DNA from: Botryosphaeria dothidea
Taxonomy: Eukaryota > Ascomycota > Dothideomycetes > Botryosphaeriales > Botryosphaeriaceae
Assembly: GCA_011503125.2 (NCBI GenBank)
Contig: WWBZ02000040.1
Span: 1,984,001 to 2,048,000 of the forward strand
DNA: 64,000 nucleotides
Direction of reading: 5' to 3'
A model generated the notes under the pieces. The model did not search any database, was not told the origin of the DNA, and saw only the letters and a list, made by a program, of their open reading frames with translations. A program made the position numbers and the translations under genes. The number at the start of each line of letters is the position of its first letter. The first letter of the stretch is position 1. This document shows positions 10,601 through 21,153 of the stretch, one piece after another.

Positions 10601-12890
10601 CATCTTCCTCGATGTCGTTCTCATCAAAGTAGACACCACGTTCGGAGAAACCCTGTCGTACATTTGCCTCTGGCGGTCTTCGACAAGCATTACTGGCGTT
10701 ATGGGTCTCGCCAGGCCTTGGTCGGGAATTATTGAAGGAAGTGTCATCGAAATCTTCATCAACAAAAGCTTCCATATCCGCCCTTCGAGGAGCAGTGCGG
10801 GATCCGCGTTGTGCCCCAAGAGAGGGAGAATCTCCTCTCGGTGCCAATGTCGGGTTCTTCGGGACAATCTGGGTTTGCTGAACCCTTTGCGTAGAGGCCG
10901 CATCTGCAAACTCACGCGTTCGTTGCTTCTCTTTAGCATGCGGACCTGCAGTAGCTTGTGTGGAGCAGACCACAATATCACCGGCGGATATCTGCGGCGG
11001 ATCACACAGGTGTACTGCATCGCCTTCTCCATTCACAAAACCCGCGGCTCTCATTGACTTGATCATCTCGACTTCGAGATTCCTGAAGTGTTCACTTGCG
11101 GCCTTCATCTGTGCCTCGGTCTCATGAATGTCCGTCAGGTCATGGCTGTATTCGGTTTCCATGAAACCGAGTACTCTCTTGGCTAGCTCCTTCTTCTTCA
11201 TACTCGCTTTGAGGAAGTTGCGTCGGGTTTCCAAAAGGGTTTCAACGATACCCTTCCGTTTAAGAGCGGCTTTCGACTGGTTTATCAGCTCCCTCGACGG
11301 AACATCATACTCTTCCAAGTACTCAGTTTGTGCTTCTCTCAGTTGTTGTACCTCGGTGTCCAACTCTTTGCAAACTGCCTTCAAGCAAGCCTCGGGCCAA
11401 CCCGCAAACTCTGAGACTAGATGCCGCTCTTCTTTCGTCAAGAGGGACGGGGATGCTTGGCTAGGGGTTGCCACCACGTTCTCTGTGATGGTGTTTGCAC
11501 GTGAAACCTTAGATGATGCTGATGATATCTGTTTTTTAGCCGTAACCTCTTGGGGCTGGTTTATTTGATTGGCAAGAGATGCTGGATCTGCCTTGCACTC
11601 GTGCCATCGGAAGTCTTTGGATTTGTCAATGGTGAAAGGTTTCAAAGCAGACTGTTTGACTGGGGAGCCTTGATTGCGTAACTCGAGCTGGGGTGGCGGG
11701 AAGGGTGCAGACTCTTGGACTTCCTGATCATTAAAATCAAACCCATCCTCATCTTCCGAATCGGCAATTATTCGTCGTTTGCTTTGGTGGGATGCCTTAA
11801 CAGGACGCCCCCTTTGTTCTTCGGCTGAATGGACACAATCACTCCAGTTGACCTTATTTGGGGAACGAGAAGGTTTGCGCAGGGTGACAGCACTAAACCC
11901 ATCTTCAGACGGGCCAGAAGGAACACGGCCCAGCGGCTTCCTCTTCTTTGGGGTTGATTTGAACGGGCTCTCTGAGACGCGCTGTTGATCTTCATCATCG
12001 GCATCAAGAGCGGAGATATCTTGCAGGTCTCCGAAGTCTTCGTCGTCGAAAATTGGTTGGGGTTCTGCTAGAGGATCGGCTGGCTTCTGTGCGACGGTAG
12101 AGTATGGGGGTGGAGGCTCTTCAAAATCCTCTATGGGCGCAAACTCATCTTGCCCCAAGCCCCCGGGAGGTCTGCTCTGGACTCTTGGTCTTCGGCGAGC
12201 TGGACTGTCCTCCGGGTCGGCTTCGAATTGATTGCTCTTCCGTTTGCGGGATGTCGAGGCGGGGACATGGATGCTCGGGCTCGAGCCGGTACGTGTGTCG
12301 GAGTCTCCAGTTAGGTCGATTGCATCAATGTCGGTCATATCCCACTCCTCCGGCAGCTCTTTCTGCGGCCCTAGATAGCTTTTGGCCTTCGACTTCTCCG
12401 CATATCCGTTTAACCCTACGCCAATGGGATCATGACTCCGCTTCGAAGGTCCCGAGGAGACAGCCGTGAGCTTCTCATTGAAGCGGTTCGAAGCGCCTGC
12501 TACAGGTGTCCGATTGGGTGGCGCATGTGATATGAGTCGAGGTTTCGAGGTAGAGCCAGGAGCGGCCCGAAGCTTGACCATGTCCGTGGTAGCGTGATGT
12601 GAGCCAGGCTCCGAATTGTCGATCGGAGGGGGCGGGGCGGAGTCTACTGCGGTATTCTGGGAGGCGTGAGGGCGGAAATGGGGAACAACGGGCTGCGATC
12701 GCGGTGGTTCGCGCGTGAGCACATCTCCTGTAAGATCGACGGAGTCGACAGCAAAGCCTTGAGTGCCCAGAGCGCCGGGGCTGGGAGGAACGTCGGAGGC
12801 GGGCAGGACGATGTGCTGGCCAACGGGCGGCACGAATGGCTTCGCGTTCAGCAACCAAGACAGGTGGGTCTTTAAGTTGTGCTTTGTCAT
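7626..12890 (-). CDS. RecQ-family DNA helicase (Sgs1/BLM/QDE-3 type)
   Basis: 3'-5' DNA helicase for recombination control, replication-fork repair and crossover suppression; in Neurospora the orthologue QDE-3 also acts in quelling. Start ATG at 12890 (MTKHNLKTHLSWLLNAKPFV). Two exons, 12890..8805 and 8747..7626, 1735 aa; the 57-base intron ends CCGCAG and is in frame, but removing it restores the conserved QYIKLGRN of the RQC region. Order: ~800 disordered acidic residues; helicase core with Walker A (MPTGGGKSLCYQLPA, ~aa 885) and DEAH box (VIDEAHCVSQWGHDFRPD, ~aa 995); zinc-binding CNAECDNC; winged helix; HRDC domain (~aa 1495-1575); glycine/serine-rich tail ending in two runs of five or more glycines. 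Length and order match Sgs1/BLM rather than the short RecQ forms. Head to head with the decarboxylase gene, 420 bases apart. Confidence 0.95.
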   Translation of the reverse strand: MTKHNLKTHLSWLLNAKPFVPPVGQHIVLPASDVPPSPGALGTQGFAVDSVDLTGDVLTREPPRSQPVVPHFRPHASQNTAVDSAPPPPIDNSEPGSHHATTDMVKLRAAPGSTSKPRLISHAPPNRTPVAGASNRFNEKLTAVSSGPSKRSHDPIGVGLNGYAEKSKAKSYLGPQKELPEEWDMTDIDAIDLTGDSDTRTGSSPSIHVPASTSRKRKSNQFEADPEDSPARRRPRVQSRPPGGLGQDEFAPIEDFEEPPPPYSTVAQKPADPLAEPQPIFDDEDFGDLQDISALDADDEDQQRVSESPFKSTPKKRKPLGRVPSGPSEDGFSAVTLRKPSRSPNKVNWSDCVHSAEEQRGRPVKASHQSKRRIIADSEDEDGFDFNDQEVQESAPFPPPQLELRNQGSPVKQSALKPFTIDKSKDFRWHECKADPASLANQINQPQEVTAKKQISSASSKVSRANTITENVVATPSQASPSLLTKEERHLVSEFAGWPEACLKAVCKELDTEVQQLREAQTEYLEEYDVPSRELINQSKAALKRKGIVETLLETRRNFLKASMKKKELAKRVLGFMETEYSHDLTDIHETEAQMKAASEHFRNLEVEMIKSMRAAGFVNGEGDAVHLCDPPQISAGDIVVCSTQATAGPHAKEKQRTREFADAASTQRVQQTQIVPKNPTLAPRGDSPSLGAQRGSRTAPRRADMEAFVDEDFDDTSFNNSRPRPGETHNASNACRRPPEANVRQGFSERGVYFDENDIEEDDEALFSKNMGTPPTHIIDEEEDEFGDLDINDEDMLDMTHPHHVFQETSGNRIRHQLGRDPSTKKPSTKGLTSMGPPANQPQFSWTNDVKRTLRDRFHLRGFRPHQLEAINATLAGKDCFVLMPTGGGKSLCYQLPAVIQTGKTRGVTVVISPLLSLMEDQVNHLRALHVQAFHINGELSFEQRRFIMNALREPQVEKFIQVLYVTPEMLSKNQAMISLLQDLHRRQRLARIVIDEAHCVSQWGHDFRPDYKSLGEVRRQFFGVPVMALTATATENVKVDTIHNLGIQGCEIFAQSFNRPNLYYEVRTKGRKEDILQNIAEIIKTHYRGQSGIVYCLSRKKCELIARQLREKHNISAQHYHAGMEPAQKSETQKAWQAGRYKVIVATIAFGMGIDKPDVRFVIHHSIPKSLEGYYQETGRAGRDGQRSGCYLFYGYQDTTILKKMIDEGEGSRQQKDRQYAMLRNVVQFCENKADCRRVQVLMYFNELFKADDCNAECDNCNSTTTFEYRDFTDLAAEAVKLVGRIQKEKVTLLHCADVFRGASTKRIKELGHDHLDEYSVGSGLERGDAERLFQRLISEDAFEEENNVNRAGFASQYIKVCFLPSQSQRQRTVSNLPQLGRNFRIFQARQQQIQLHVRVSPRQAKSSKAKTAVTKRKSTKVAGAREDHPLSTNVSSPVQMPSRVKRKIRAAPRADDEDEFLVNNEAALSEAEDESDAFEPTPLPRSRTIAKSCKTSRQKLGPPITTDEKMARLDELHQDVVEAFVLAGRSECQRILMLRNLRAHPFTDTVLREMAISFPDTQKELMEIPGIDHHMVTLHGERFLKLIKQFKNSFESMSGPKPDRVMDPNHEIIEISDEDDEEDEGNYEEELDLDDSEDIRSPYFQQHEADPEVAAFNERYSQAQTSAPAAARSTRPATGVQRYTSGKKAYSRKGSRRSSTSGYSRGRGGSAGITKKAPNKKCDGGGGGGSTNFSKKGGGGGGASGIGMMPT

Positions 12891-13310
12891 TTGGGCGGTG
12901 CGCCGCGGAGAAAGGTCAGGCTCATGGCGGAGCGGCGAGCGGCGGCTGCGAGGTCGAGAAATAGTGTTGTTCGCGTCGTTGGTCGTTGGCGGGCGAGGTC
13001 GCGTCTCGAGACGCGGTCTTCCGGCGGCCAAATCGCGTGGCGTAAACACGGTCACGTGCACGGCTGATGCCTGGCCGGGTCCTGTCCTTTCCCGAGTCAG
13101 GGACCATCTCCACTGTGCCTCACCTATCAGGGCTGCGAGCAATCCGGGCCACCTCGTGCCGATGCGGACCAGATTGGTGTGATGACTCCTTCGGCTGGAC
13201 TTGACTAAACCGGTGTAGTCAGCTCCTGCCCTGGCAGTCGAGACGGCATTAAAGGGCTCGCTTTTGCAGTGAGACCACAAACTCCCATAGTACGCCAACT
13301 TCCCAGAAAC
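12891..13310. promoter_or_regulatory. shared divergent promoter, RecQ helicase / PLP decarboxylase
   Basis: 420 bases between two outward-facing start codons, so both promoters and 5' leaders must fit here. The helicase frame stays open through this stretch but its residues are low complexity and not conserved-looking. No specific factor site is claimed. Confidence 0.5.
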
Positions 13311-14961
13311 ATGCCGATTGAAGATGTGGTTCTTCCCGATGGGGCGTCCCTGAGCGTTCCACTGCCCTTCGCATACTCAGCAAACAAGGACTCTCGTCGG
13401 CCCGTCCTCCCGGCTCAAGAAATACTCCGGCGAGCTCGCACTACCCTCGTTGAGGCTCTGCCGGCTGACGGTCTTGGGTATGAAAGAACTGTAAAACATC
13501 TTCTGGATGATGTCGCTCCCGCATTGAACGGCAACAGCAACTCCCCAAACTATTACGGCTTCGTCACAGGAGGTGCCACACCAGCGGCTGCTCTCGCTGA
13601 TAATCTAGTGACTGCCTACGATCAGAACGTCCAGGTTCACTTGCCTAACGAGACGGTTGCGACGAACGTGGAGGACCATGCATTGAGGCTCCTGTGCGAT
13701 CTGCTTGAACTGGAATCCAGCAAATGGCCTCACAGGACTTTTACGACCGGCGCAACCGCAAGCAACGTGATTGGCTTAGCTTGTGGTAGAGAGCATGCCA
13801 TTCTCTCTGCTGCATCTAGGAAAGGCCAAAGTGTCAGCGTCGGAGAGTTGGGTCTTCTGGGAGCTATGAGAGCAGCTGATGTGGACGATATCCAGGTCCT
13901 CACCACTGTCCCGCACTCTTCACTGGGGAAAGCCGCCAGTATTGTTGGCATTGGCCGTGCTTTCGTCAAGACGGTTGGACTTGCGGACGCGCCTCACCGG
14001 TTCGATCTGGGAAGGTTGGAGGCTGCACTGGCACTTGAGCGAACAGCATCTATCGTGGCCATTTCCTGTTCTGAAGTCAACACTGGCAACTTCGCTACAT
14101 CAGGATATGCGGAAATGGCAGCAATCAGGAAGCTATGTGACAAGTATGGAGCCTGGATACATGTAGACGCTGGTGAGTTCCACATATATCCGTTGGGTGT
14201 TACGTCTATTCCATTGGAAATTAACGTCGCATTGACTCAGCTTTTGGCCTTCTTGGAAGAATATTGGCCAGCTCAGAATTTGCGAAGATTATCTCGGCCA
14301 CTGAAGGCATTCAGCTCGCAGATTCGATAACTGGAGATGGCCATAAATTGCTCAACGTGGTTCGTCATGTTTCACTCCCGAGTACAGCATTGCATGCTAA
14401 AATAAATTAAAGCCTTATGACTGTGGCTTCCTCCTCAGCCGCCATGCTCAGATCGGTCAAAACACGTTCCAGAACGCCAACGCTGCCTACCTGAATGCCG
14501 GTGCTGAGGGCGAGGCACCATCCATACCTTCTCCGCTTAACTTTGGTATCGAAAACTCCCGCAGGTTCCGTGCCTTTCCCGTTTACGCCACGCTCGTCGC
14601 GTATGGGAAAGAGGGTTACCGCGAAATGCTGGTTAGACAGATACGTCTTGCTCGTGCCATTGGAGCGCTAGTCCTAGACCACGAGGCTTATGAGCTCCTA
14701 CCCCAATCGGGTCTCTCACGCAGCCAGATCCTTGACAATATCTACATCATTGTACTGTTCCGAGCGAGAAACGAGCAGTTGAACAAAGAGCTCGTTCGCC
14801 GTATCAACGCGACCTCAAAGATCTACGTTTCAGGCTCTTCCTGGGAGGGGTCTCCGGCATGTCGTTTTGCTGTGTCTAACTGGCAAGTTGACGTAGACCG
14901 GGATCTAAAGATCATTCGTGAGGTATTGCAGACTGTATTCTCTGAGTACACGGAGACATAG
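13311..14961 (+). CDS. PLP-dependent group II amino-acid decarboxylase family protein
   Basis: Fold-type I, pyridoxal-5'-phosphate enzyme related to glutamate/aromatic amino-acid decarboxylases. Three exons, 13311..14172, 14241..14359 and 14413..14961, 509 aa. Motifs: NYYGFVTGGATPAAALADNL, the cofactor-phosphate region FTTGATASNVIGLACGRE, AAIRKLCDKYGAWIHVDAG (Asp pairs with the pyridine nitrogen), and GDGHKLLNVPYDCGFLLS, where Lys forms the Schiff base; this last motif is only complete after joining exons 2 and 3. The second intron ends AAAG, a weaker acceptor than the usual YAG. An upstream in-frame GTG is not used as start. Family members without a close relative cannot be given a substrate by eye; some fungal homologues sit in secondary-metabolite clusters but this neighbourhood is housekeeping. 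Confidence 0.88.
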
Positions 14962-15098
14962 TACAACAGGTGAAGCCAGGAGGACAGGAAGGGGAAGGGT
15001 GACAGCCGGGGATTTCGAGAGATTAGGATATCAGACTAAGCTATTATTAGTTCTCTTGGAAAACTGGAGGCAAGAATGAAAAATCCACCATACACATT

Positions 15099-15136
<38 letters not shown>

Positions 15137-15461
15137 TGAGTCAGTCAACATTAAATCTTTACGTAAGTAAGTGTATGCTTATTTAATGTTTTCCGTCCAT
15201 TGCTTCGAATATTAACTATGTTTTCATTTGCAGGAGAAGTACAACAAACACACAATGAGAGTCGGAGAAAGCTTCCAATGGGAAATGTACATCATTCAGA
15301 TTACTTTTTTTAAGGATAGTATCAAGGAAATTCCTGATGCCAATTCTTGACATTCAACCCAACTAACTATGGTATCTACGGAAGTAAGGCATGCTTATCT
15401 TGTCCCAAATGTGCTCCAAGCCATCCGGTATATTTTACATCAAACTCAAGCAATCAATTTC
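14962..15461. other. intergenic, converging 3' ends
   Basis: Between the convergent decarboxylase and intradiol dioxygenase genes. It is A/T-richer than its surroundings and contains a CT dinucleotide run. Probably holds both transcription ends; no clear terminator motif assigned. Confidence 0.5.
15102..15132. repeat. (CT)n microsatellite
   Basis: About fifteen uninterrupted CT units, 140 bases past the decarboxylase stop codon. Simple-sequence repeat; no function inferred. Confidence 0.9.
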
Positions 15462-16617
15462 TTAAGAGGAAGGGGGAGTGCCGGAGGGCGCAGAGCCGCT
15501 TCCCATGCCAGAGCCAGACTCAGAATTCTCGTAGCCGCCATTGGCAGAGTAGTAGGCAGCGGGGTTGACGGTGTAGTTGGCGGTCGAATCGACACCGATG
15601 GAGATCCAGGAAAAGATACCGTTGGCAACGGAATCACCAAGAAGGACGTACTCAACAACGGGGTCGATGTCATCAGCCTCGCCAGAGAGAATGCTGTCCT
15701 CGGAGTTCAGCGTCCACTCCTGAGTGTTGGTACTGTAGGGCTCGAAAGCCTCAACTTCGGTGAGCAGATCCTGGTCGAAAAAGAGCTGACCAACGTGAGC
15801 AGTGTTGGTACCGCCGGAGATAGTGCCGTTGGGCAGGAGAGACCAAGAGCCGCTAGCGTGAGCGAGGACATGAATGTGGTTTGCACGCGAGGTGTAGTGT
15901 CCGGGGACGATAGAGACGAACTGGAGCACACCATCCTCATCGGTGGCCTGGATACCGCGAAGGAATGTCTTGTTGAGGTTGGAGGTATCGGAGGAATCGC
16001 CGTTGCCGCTGGCTGCAATACCAGAATAGACACCGGTTGCGTTGCAGTGCCAGAAGTCCAGGGCAACATCCTTCAGGGGCTCACAGGTGTTGGTGTCGAT
16101 AACCTGGATATCCAGGTACAGCGGGACGCCCTGCTGATCCTCGGTGATGTTTTGGCGGAACAGCTCTCCGACGACGTCTGTGAAACATTTCTGGTCAGAA
16201 TGATGCTGTATAGCTAGGAAAGAACGTGCGGCACTTACAGTAAGGGCCTTGGGTAGTTTCAGGTGCAAGGATGCAAGAGTTGTTGCCAGTGAAGAGAATG
16301 CTGGGGTCGGTGTTGGGGGTGATGTCCGTGAGATTGGAGTGGTGAGTGGTGTTGAGGATGGTGTCCAGATCTCTCTTCATAAGAGCGCGCTTGCTGAGCT
16401 GGTCGTGCATGGCTCGACGGCGAGCGGCGTTCTTGGCCTCAACGCCACGAGCCTCAAGCTTGTCTGCGCAGTGAGCCAGAGAGCGCTTGCCCATCTTGGC
16501 CAAGTTGGTGCGGCGCTCGAGAGCTTCGGCCTTGTGATCGTGGTGCGGGTGAGCAGCGACCTCAGTGGCGGCGAGGAGGGAAAGCGCAATGGCACCGAAA
16601 GACTTGATGTTGACCAT
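15462..16617 (-). CDS. Secreted intradiol ring-cleavage dioxygenase
   Basis: Extracellular Fe(III) enzyme of the protocatechuate 3,4-dioxygenase/catechol 1,2-dioxygenase superfamily, opening aromatic rings between two hydroxyls. Two exons, 16617..16239 and 16177..15462, 364 aa. A signal peptide (MVNIKSFGAIALSLLAATEV, cleaved near AAHPHH) is followed by a His-rich, basic propeptide-like segment. The joined exons give QGPYYVVGELFRQN; then LDFWHCNATGVYSG and PGHYTSRANHIHVLAH supply the expected tyrosine and two histidine iron ligands, so the site looks intact. The tail is Ser/Gly-rich. Secretion suggests action on plant or lignin-derived catechols outside the cell; the substrate is inference. 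Convergent with the decarboxylase gene, with no aromatic-degradation partners nearby. Confidence 0.9.
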
Positions 16618-19600
16618 TGTTGACAAAGCGATAGACACGGTCTAGTTTGAATGAAAAACTGGAATATTGAGGGGGGGAAAATGAGAGCCGGGAGGAGAAT
16701 AGTTGGCTTGTTGATGAGGAAAGAAAGAGGGCAATCCTCACTGCCTTATATTCGTTCGAAGCGTTCCGGCCATCTCGAAGGGTTCGCAGCAATTCCGGCG
16801 CAGCGTCGATCTTGCCCGTGTTCCTGAGGGCTAAACATTGCCAATTGGAGGGCTGGAGATGGACGACACGTAAGCCTAGATCGCGAGGCATGAATTCGGA
16901 AGAGAGCACAGGCATTTCTCGAGCCATGTGGATGGTTACTCCGCGGTGTAGGGCGCAGGGAATCATGTTCCTGCGGGAGAGCCGAGGAAGAAACGGACCC
17001 ACAGCTACGAAAAACACCGGTTCAGAGAGGCCGTGGCAGGCCGGGCACCTGTAAAGGCTTGCGTGGGTGGCAGAGCGTTCAGGCATTGGGAGGCGGTGGA
17101 GCTTGGGGAGCTTAGCGTGTATAATGGGGTAAACATAGGCGGGATGGTTTAGGACGGGAGGGCGGTAAAGCGGAATGCATGAGAGCTGATTGGCTGGGTG
17201 GTGAGCAGAAAGGAGCACGACTGACGCGGAAGGCCCCGCCGGTGGATGAGGCTGAGAGAAGCCTTCCGGATCAGGAAATGGAAGCAGTCGTCAGCGCCTC
17301 TTGGCGAAGGCTTGGCGTATGTGCACAGGGAGGCCTCAGGCGGGCTCACGGTGCATAGCGAGTCTTAGACTAGTTTCCATGAAACGGTCAGGCCGGCGTA
17401 AAGACGATTGCGCGTGCCGTGATTGGGCGGCGGGCGGCGAAGTACGTGTGGTAGACGCGCAAGTCTGGAAGCGCTCACGGACTTCTCTACTTGGTCGGAA
17501 CTAGCGGCGCTACAGCGCGAGAGGCCGCGTCACATCGTGACAGCCAGCATTTGCCGGAGCTCGACGCCTCCCTCGGCACTTGGCGCAGCAAGGTACATAA
17601 GAGCATGGTTGACGCGGTACATGTGTACAAGCCTCCGGGGGAGCTGCGGCGGTGATGCAAAGCAAACAGGAAACGACGCGGATTGGCGACAGGGGTGCGC
17701 ACTATGCTCAGCAGTGTCAGGATGGCGGCACAGAGGGAAGGGCTTCTGACGCGGACGGTTAGTGAGTGCAGTCATGGACCATGTCCAGCGATGCGTTGTT
17801 TGAGAGGAGACTACATCAGTGAGTGTTGTGCTCGGGGTATCTGCCGCCTCCCGCCCTCCGCCCTCCGCCCTCCGCCAGCCTCTGCCTCTGCCGCCCTATC
17901 CAGCAACCATGCGCCGCACTGCGTGAACGCATCCCCCTCCACGCCACCCGGATATTCCTGCTTGCTCGCCATGTTCCACCTTCTCGCCCTTTAGCAGGAG
18001 CGGACGAGCAAGGACTGCCCTGCTGAATCCTCTTCTAGACCTGCTCTTTCGCCATCAGGGGCCGCCTCGTGTATGCGTAGCTGCTCTTCCCACCACACTT
18101 CTCATGTCCTGGTGCATTTGCTCCTCTCGTCCCAGCTGCGTCGCTCGCTGCAACAGCCCGCATGCACATCATCCACAAAACCTCTCCAAAAATCACCCAT
18201 AACTTCCAACGTCGCAACATGCGGACTCCGCGTCCCGGCCGCTGTCAATGGCTGCGCTGCAAAGCCCACATGCACGTCACTTTGGCCCATGCTGACCAAC
18301 TTCGAACGTCGTTGAGGAGTCGACTCCGCGCTCTCTGCTGATCTTGGCTGCCAATGTGACATCTGCTTCACCGCTGCGCCTCGAGCTGCGAGCTGGCACC
18401 CCACAGCGTGGTGTGCTTGTCCCACAGGACGCTGCCGTGCGTGCTCCGAGCCTCTGCAACCTCACCAGCGCCCCTGTGACGTCTCGTTCCAATAATGAGG
18501 AACGAGCGCCGTGTCCCGACTCTCTGCCTCTGAAGGATCGCCAACTTCGGACGTCTAAACAGGCCAAAGAAGCTAGGTTGATCCTGTCCAGCTCACTTGT
18601 AGGCCTTGGCGTCGACCATGGCCAATTCCACTGCCCTGACGCCCGCCGCGCGCATTTCCCTGAACAAAGCGGGCTCTGGTCCATAACTTCGAACGTCTGG
18701 AGGAATCGACTCCGACACGAGGGCTCTACTTTGCCATCGTTCCGGAGCCTTTGCCTCAGCTCGACATTGTGTTGTCGTATTGACGAGCGTGGCGTTCGCT
18801 TCACCATCGTTGTACCCACGGCAAGCACCCCGACTCCGATCGTCCGCCCCAAATCAGGAAATGACCGGCGTTGGCCACCGGCGAGCACTCCGAACGCCGT
18901 CTGTATGATATCCAGACAGGAAATGTGTTTTTCACCCTCGAACGTCGGTAGGAGAACTGCCCGCAAACCTCGGCCAATACCCCGAAACTGGCCTTTCTGC
19001 ACTGGCCTTCTCCTCTGCTGGGCACCATCTTACATAACCCACAACTTGGAAATGGCACATGTGCATGGTGGTCTGCTCTCTATAGAACTCATGCGGAGAA
19101 CTCTGCTCTCTTTCGAGAATCGCGGCTTGGCTCGCGCTCTGAACAATGTTGCATCACCGCACCATCAGCTTGGTGGATATTGCAAAATTCCGAAGGGACA
19201 TGTGTAGAGATGTGTAGCGACAGTCCGGATACGCAACTCTCAATCCGCCATAGTCATAGGTCTTGGAATACCCCGATACCTCGTATGTCGTTGTTGTGTT
19301 GCCGTCTCCTGGACAATAATAAGCAGGTTGTGTCTAATGAAACCGCTCGAGCCGTCTTCCCCCCAATCGGTTTTCTGCGCGCCTCACCCGTCCATCAGGC
19401 CGGCACTCGTTGCCCCCGAGGAGTACTGACACCGTCTCAACCTGCTTAATTTCACGCAGATCTCCCAACACAGCACGGTGCTGTCTTAACTTCAAACGTC
19501 TGAAGGATTTGGTTCCGACGGCCAAATCCCCGACAACGATCAGAGGTACACGAAGCATCGCACTCGCTGCACATCTTCGCTGCGATCACCGACACATTGT

Positions 19601-21153
19601 AATCTCATCACCTTGCTGCCCAATCCATCATCACGACGTGAAGCAACCTGACCATCTTGGATGACGATCCTGCCTTTGTTGAATCGCCTTAACGTTTTCT
19701 CTAGAATGAGAATATCCCCACGCAAGCACGACGTCGTGCTTTTGGGACCATATGCTCGAGCATAGTAAGTATACTGTGCGCTGATCTGCCTCGACCCCCC
19801 CTACTTCTCGTGCGAATGGAACAATCGTCGAAGAAACGCCACAGCCTGGTGACAGCCTCCGTTCCGAGGTGACCCACTTTGTTTCGAGCAGCTGACTAAC
19901 GGTCGCATCTCAGTCTTCTTGACGAATGCGTCACATTGCCTGACGATCCAATTTAAGTTTCAAAAAGTGGACAACTGCATCACGCGTGACAGATAAGGGC
20001 CAATTCTGCCAGAGGAGGATAACTGAAGGAGCAAAGCACAACTTCAAGATATCTCATTGACGCAGACTACACCGGCAAAGAACAGTCGTGTTGAACCCTT
20101 AGACCATTATGCGTAGGAGGTAAATGCTGCCATCCGGATACGTGCGTTCAGACCCTGTCTACACTATTTGGGCATTGCACGATACTTCCTTCGCTTGCCC
20201 TGTGCCTTGGCCGCTAAGGACCAGCTTCAGCGGCATCCGTAGGGTCAATGTGGCCACCAGTGGCGAGTTTGGGCCTGGATTTCCTTCCTGGCTTCTAGTA
20301 TTTGGTCCAGCAGGTACTTGGTCTAATCCAGATATAAAACGTTTGGAGGTAATCTGTCTGGGCATTTTCTGCCTGTGCTATGGAATTTGATAATGTAGGA
20401 CACAGTGTATTGTGTACGATTCCTCAATTTACATCAGCATGAACGAGTGAGAAAGCGTCAAGCTTAAATGCAATGACCCATCATTCCAGGTATTCCTGTT
20501 CTCTCAAAAACAAAAACAAAGAATTAAGCTATTTTGTAATCGCCTTAGTATGCCGCTTTTATCCTCAATTTCTCCCGGGCTGATTTGAAAATCACGACAA
20601 TACTCTAAGTGATAACTAAAGCAATTGTCTTGAAAATAAGAGAGAAACTGGGCCCAGGAAACCATTACCAACCGATCGAATACCGTTTACTGCAATAAGA
20701 GTAGCTGTGGTCAGTATGACGCCTGGGGTCAGATTGTTGCACAAGTAGCGAAGGTATTGCAGAAATGTTGGCAGTAAGACGTTTGAACGTTTGTCATTAC
20801 TCCTGCGCCGGAATGCGGGAGACGATCGTCACATATTAACCGTAACGGGCCGCCATTGCAGCATGGTCGCTTGGGTCGTACTCAAACCTCTGACGTTCGA
20901 CTTATCTCATATGTTTGTAACATGTTCACCATGCGAGGCTCATATGAACTGTTGCTACTATCTAGCTATTCGCCATGCCGTCATTTCAACAAATCCTTCG
21001 CCATTCGACGTCAGTCACCTGCGCATGCATTCCCACATCCCAGGCGGACATTATCGCCTTCCAACCGCGTACCGATCCACCGTTCCGGTTCCTGTGAGCG
21101 GAACGGCATCACAATCACCTAAAGTGGCAGCTTGTGCAGCTGATAATACATCA
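16618..21153. other. gene-poor 4.5 kb stretch
   Basis: Holds the promoter of the intradiol dioxygenase and, far to the right, the 3' side of the DNA ligase gene. Two long overlapping frames around 18277-19207, one per strand, show no domain, start context or codon pattern I trust. A short degenerate repeat recurs between 18.2 and 19.5 kb (annotated separately). The part beyond 19.7 kb is A/T-richer. No RNA gene recognised. Confidence 0.5.
18199..19523. repeat. decayed dispersed repeat, core AACTTCGAACGTC
   Basis: A ~30-base motif recurs in one orientation: core near 18201, 18298, 18543, 18685, 18939 and 19488. The best pair, 18298-18328 and 18685-18714, share the core AACTTCGAACGTC, then AGGA, then TCGACTCCG with few differences. 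Spacing is irregular (about 97, 245, 142, 254 and 549 bases), so it is not a clean tandem array. No coding or transposon signature accompanies it. Could be an old mutated satellite or remains of a repeat-containing gene. Confidence 0.55.

Noticed and set aside
12891..13298. N-terminal extension of the RecQ helicase
   Set aside because: The frame is open but starts without conserved residues and would overlap the promoter of the divergent gene; the ATG at 12890 begins family-like sequence.
18344..19207. 287-codon plus-strand frame
   Set aside because: Overlaps the decayed repeats and an equally long opposite-strand frame; no domain or intron pattern.
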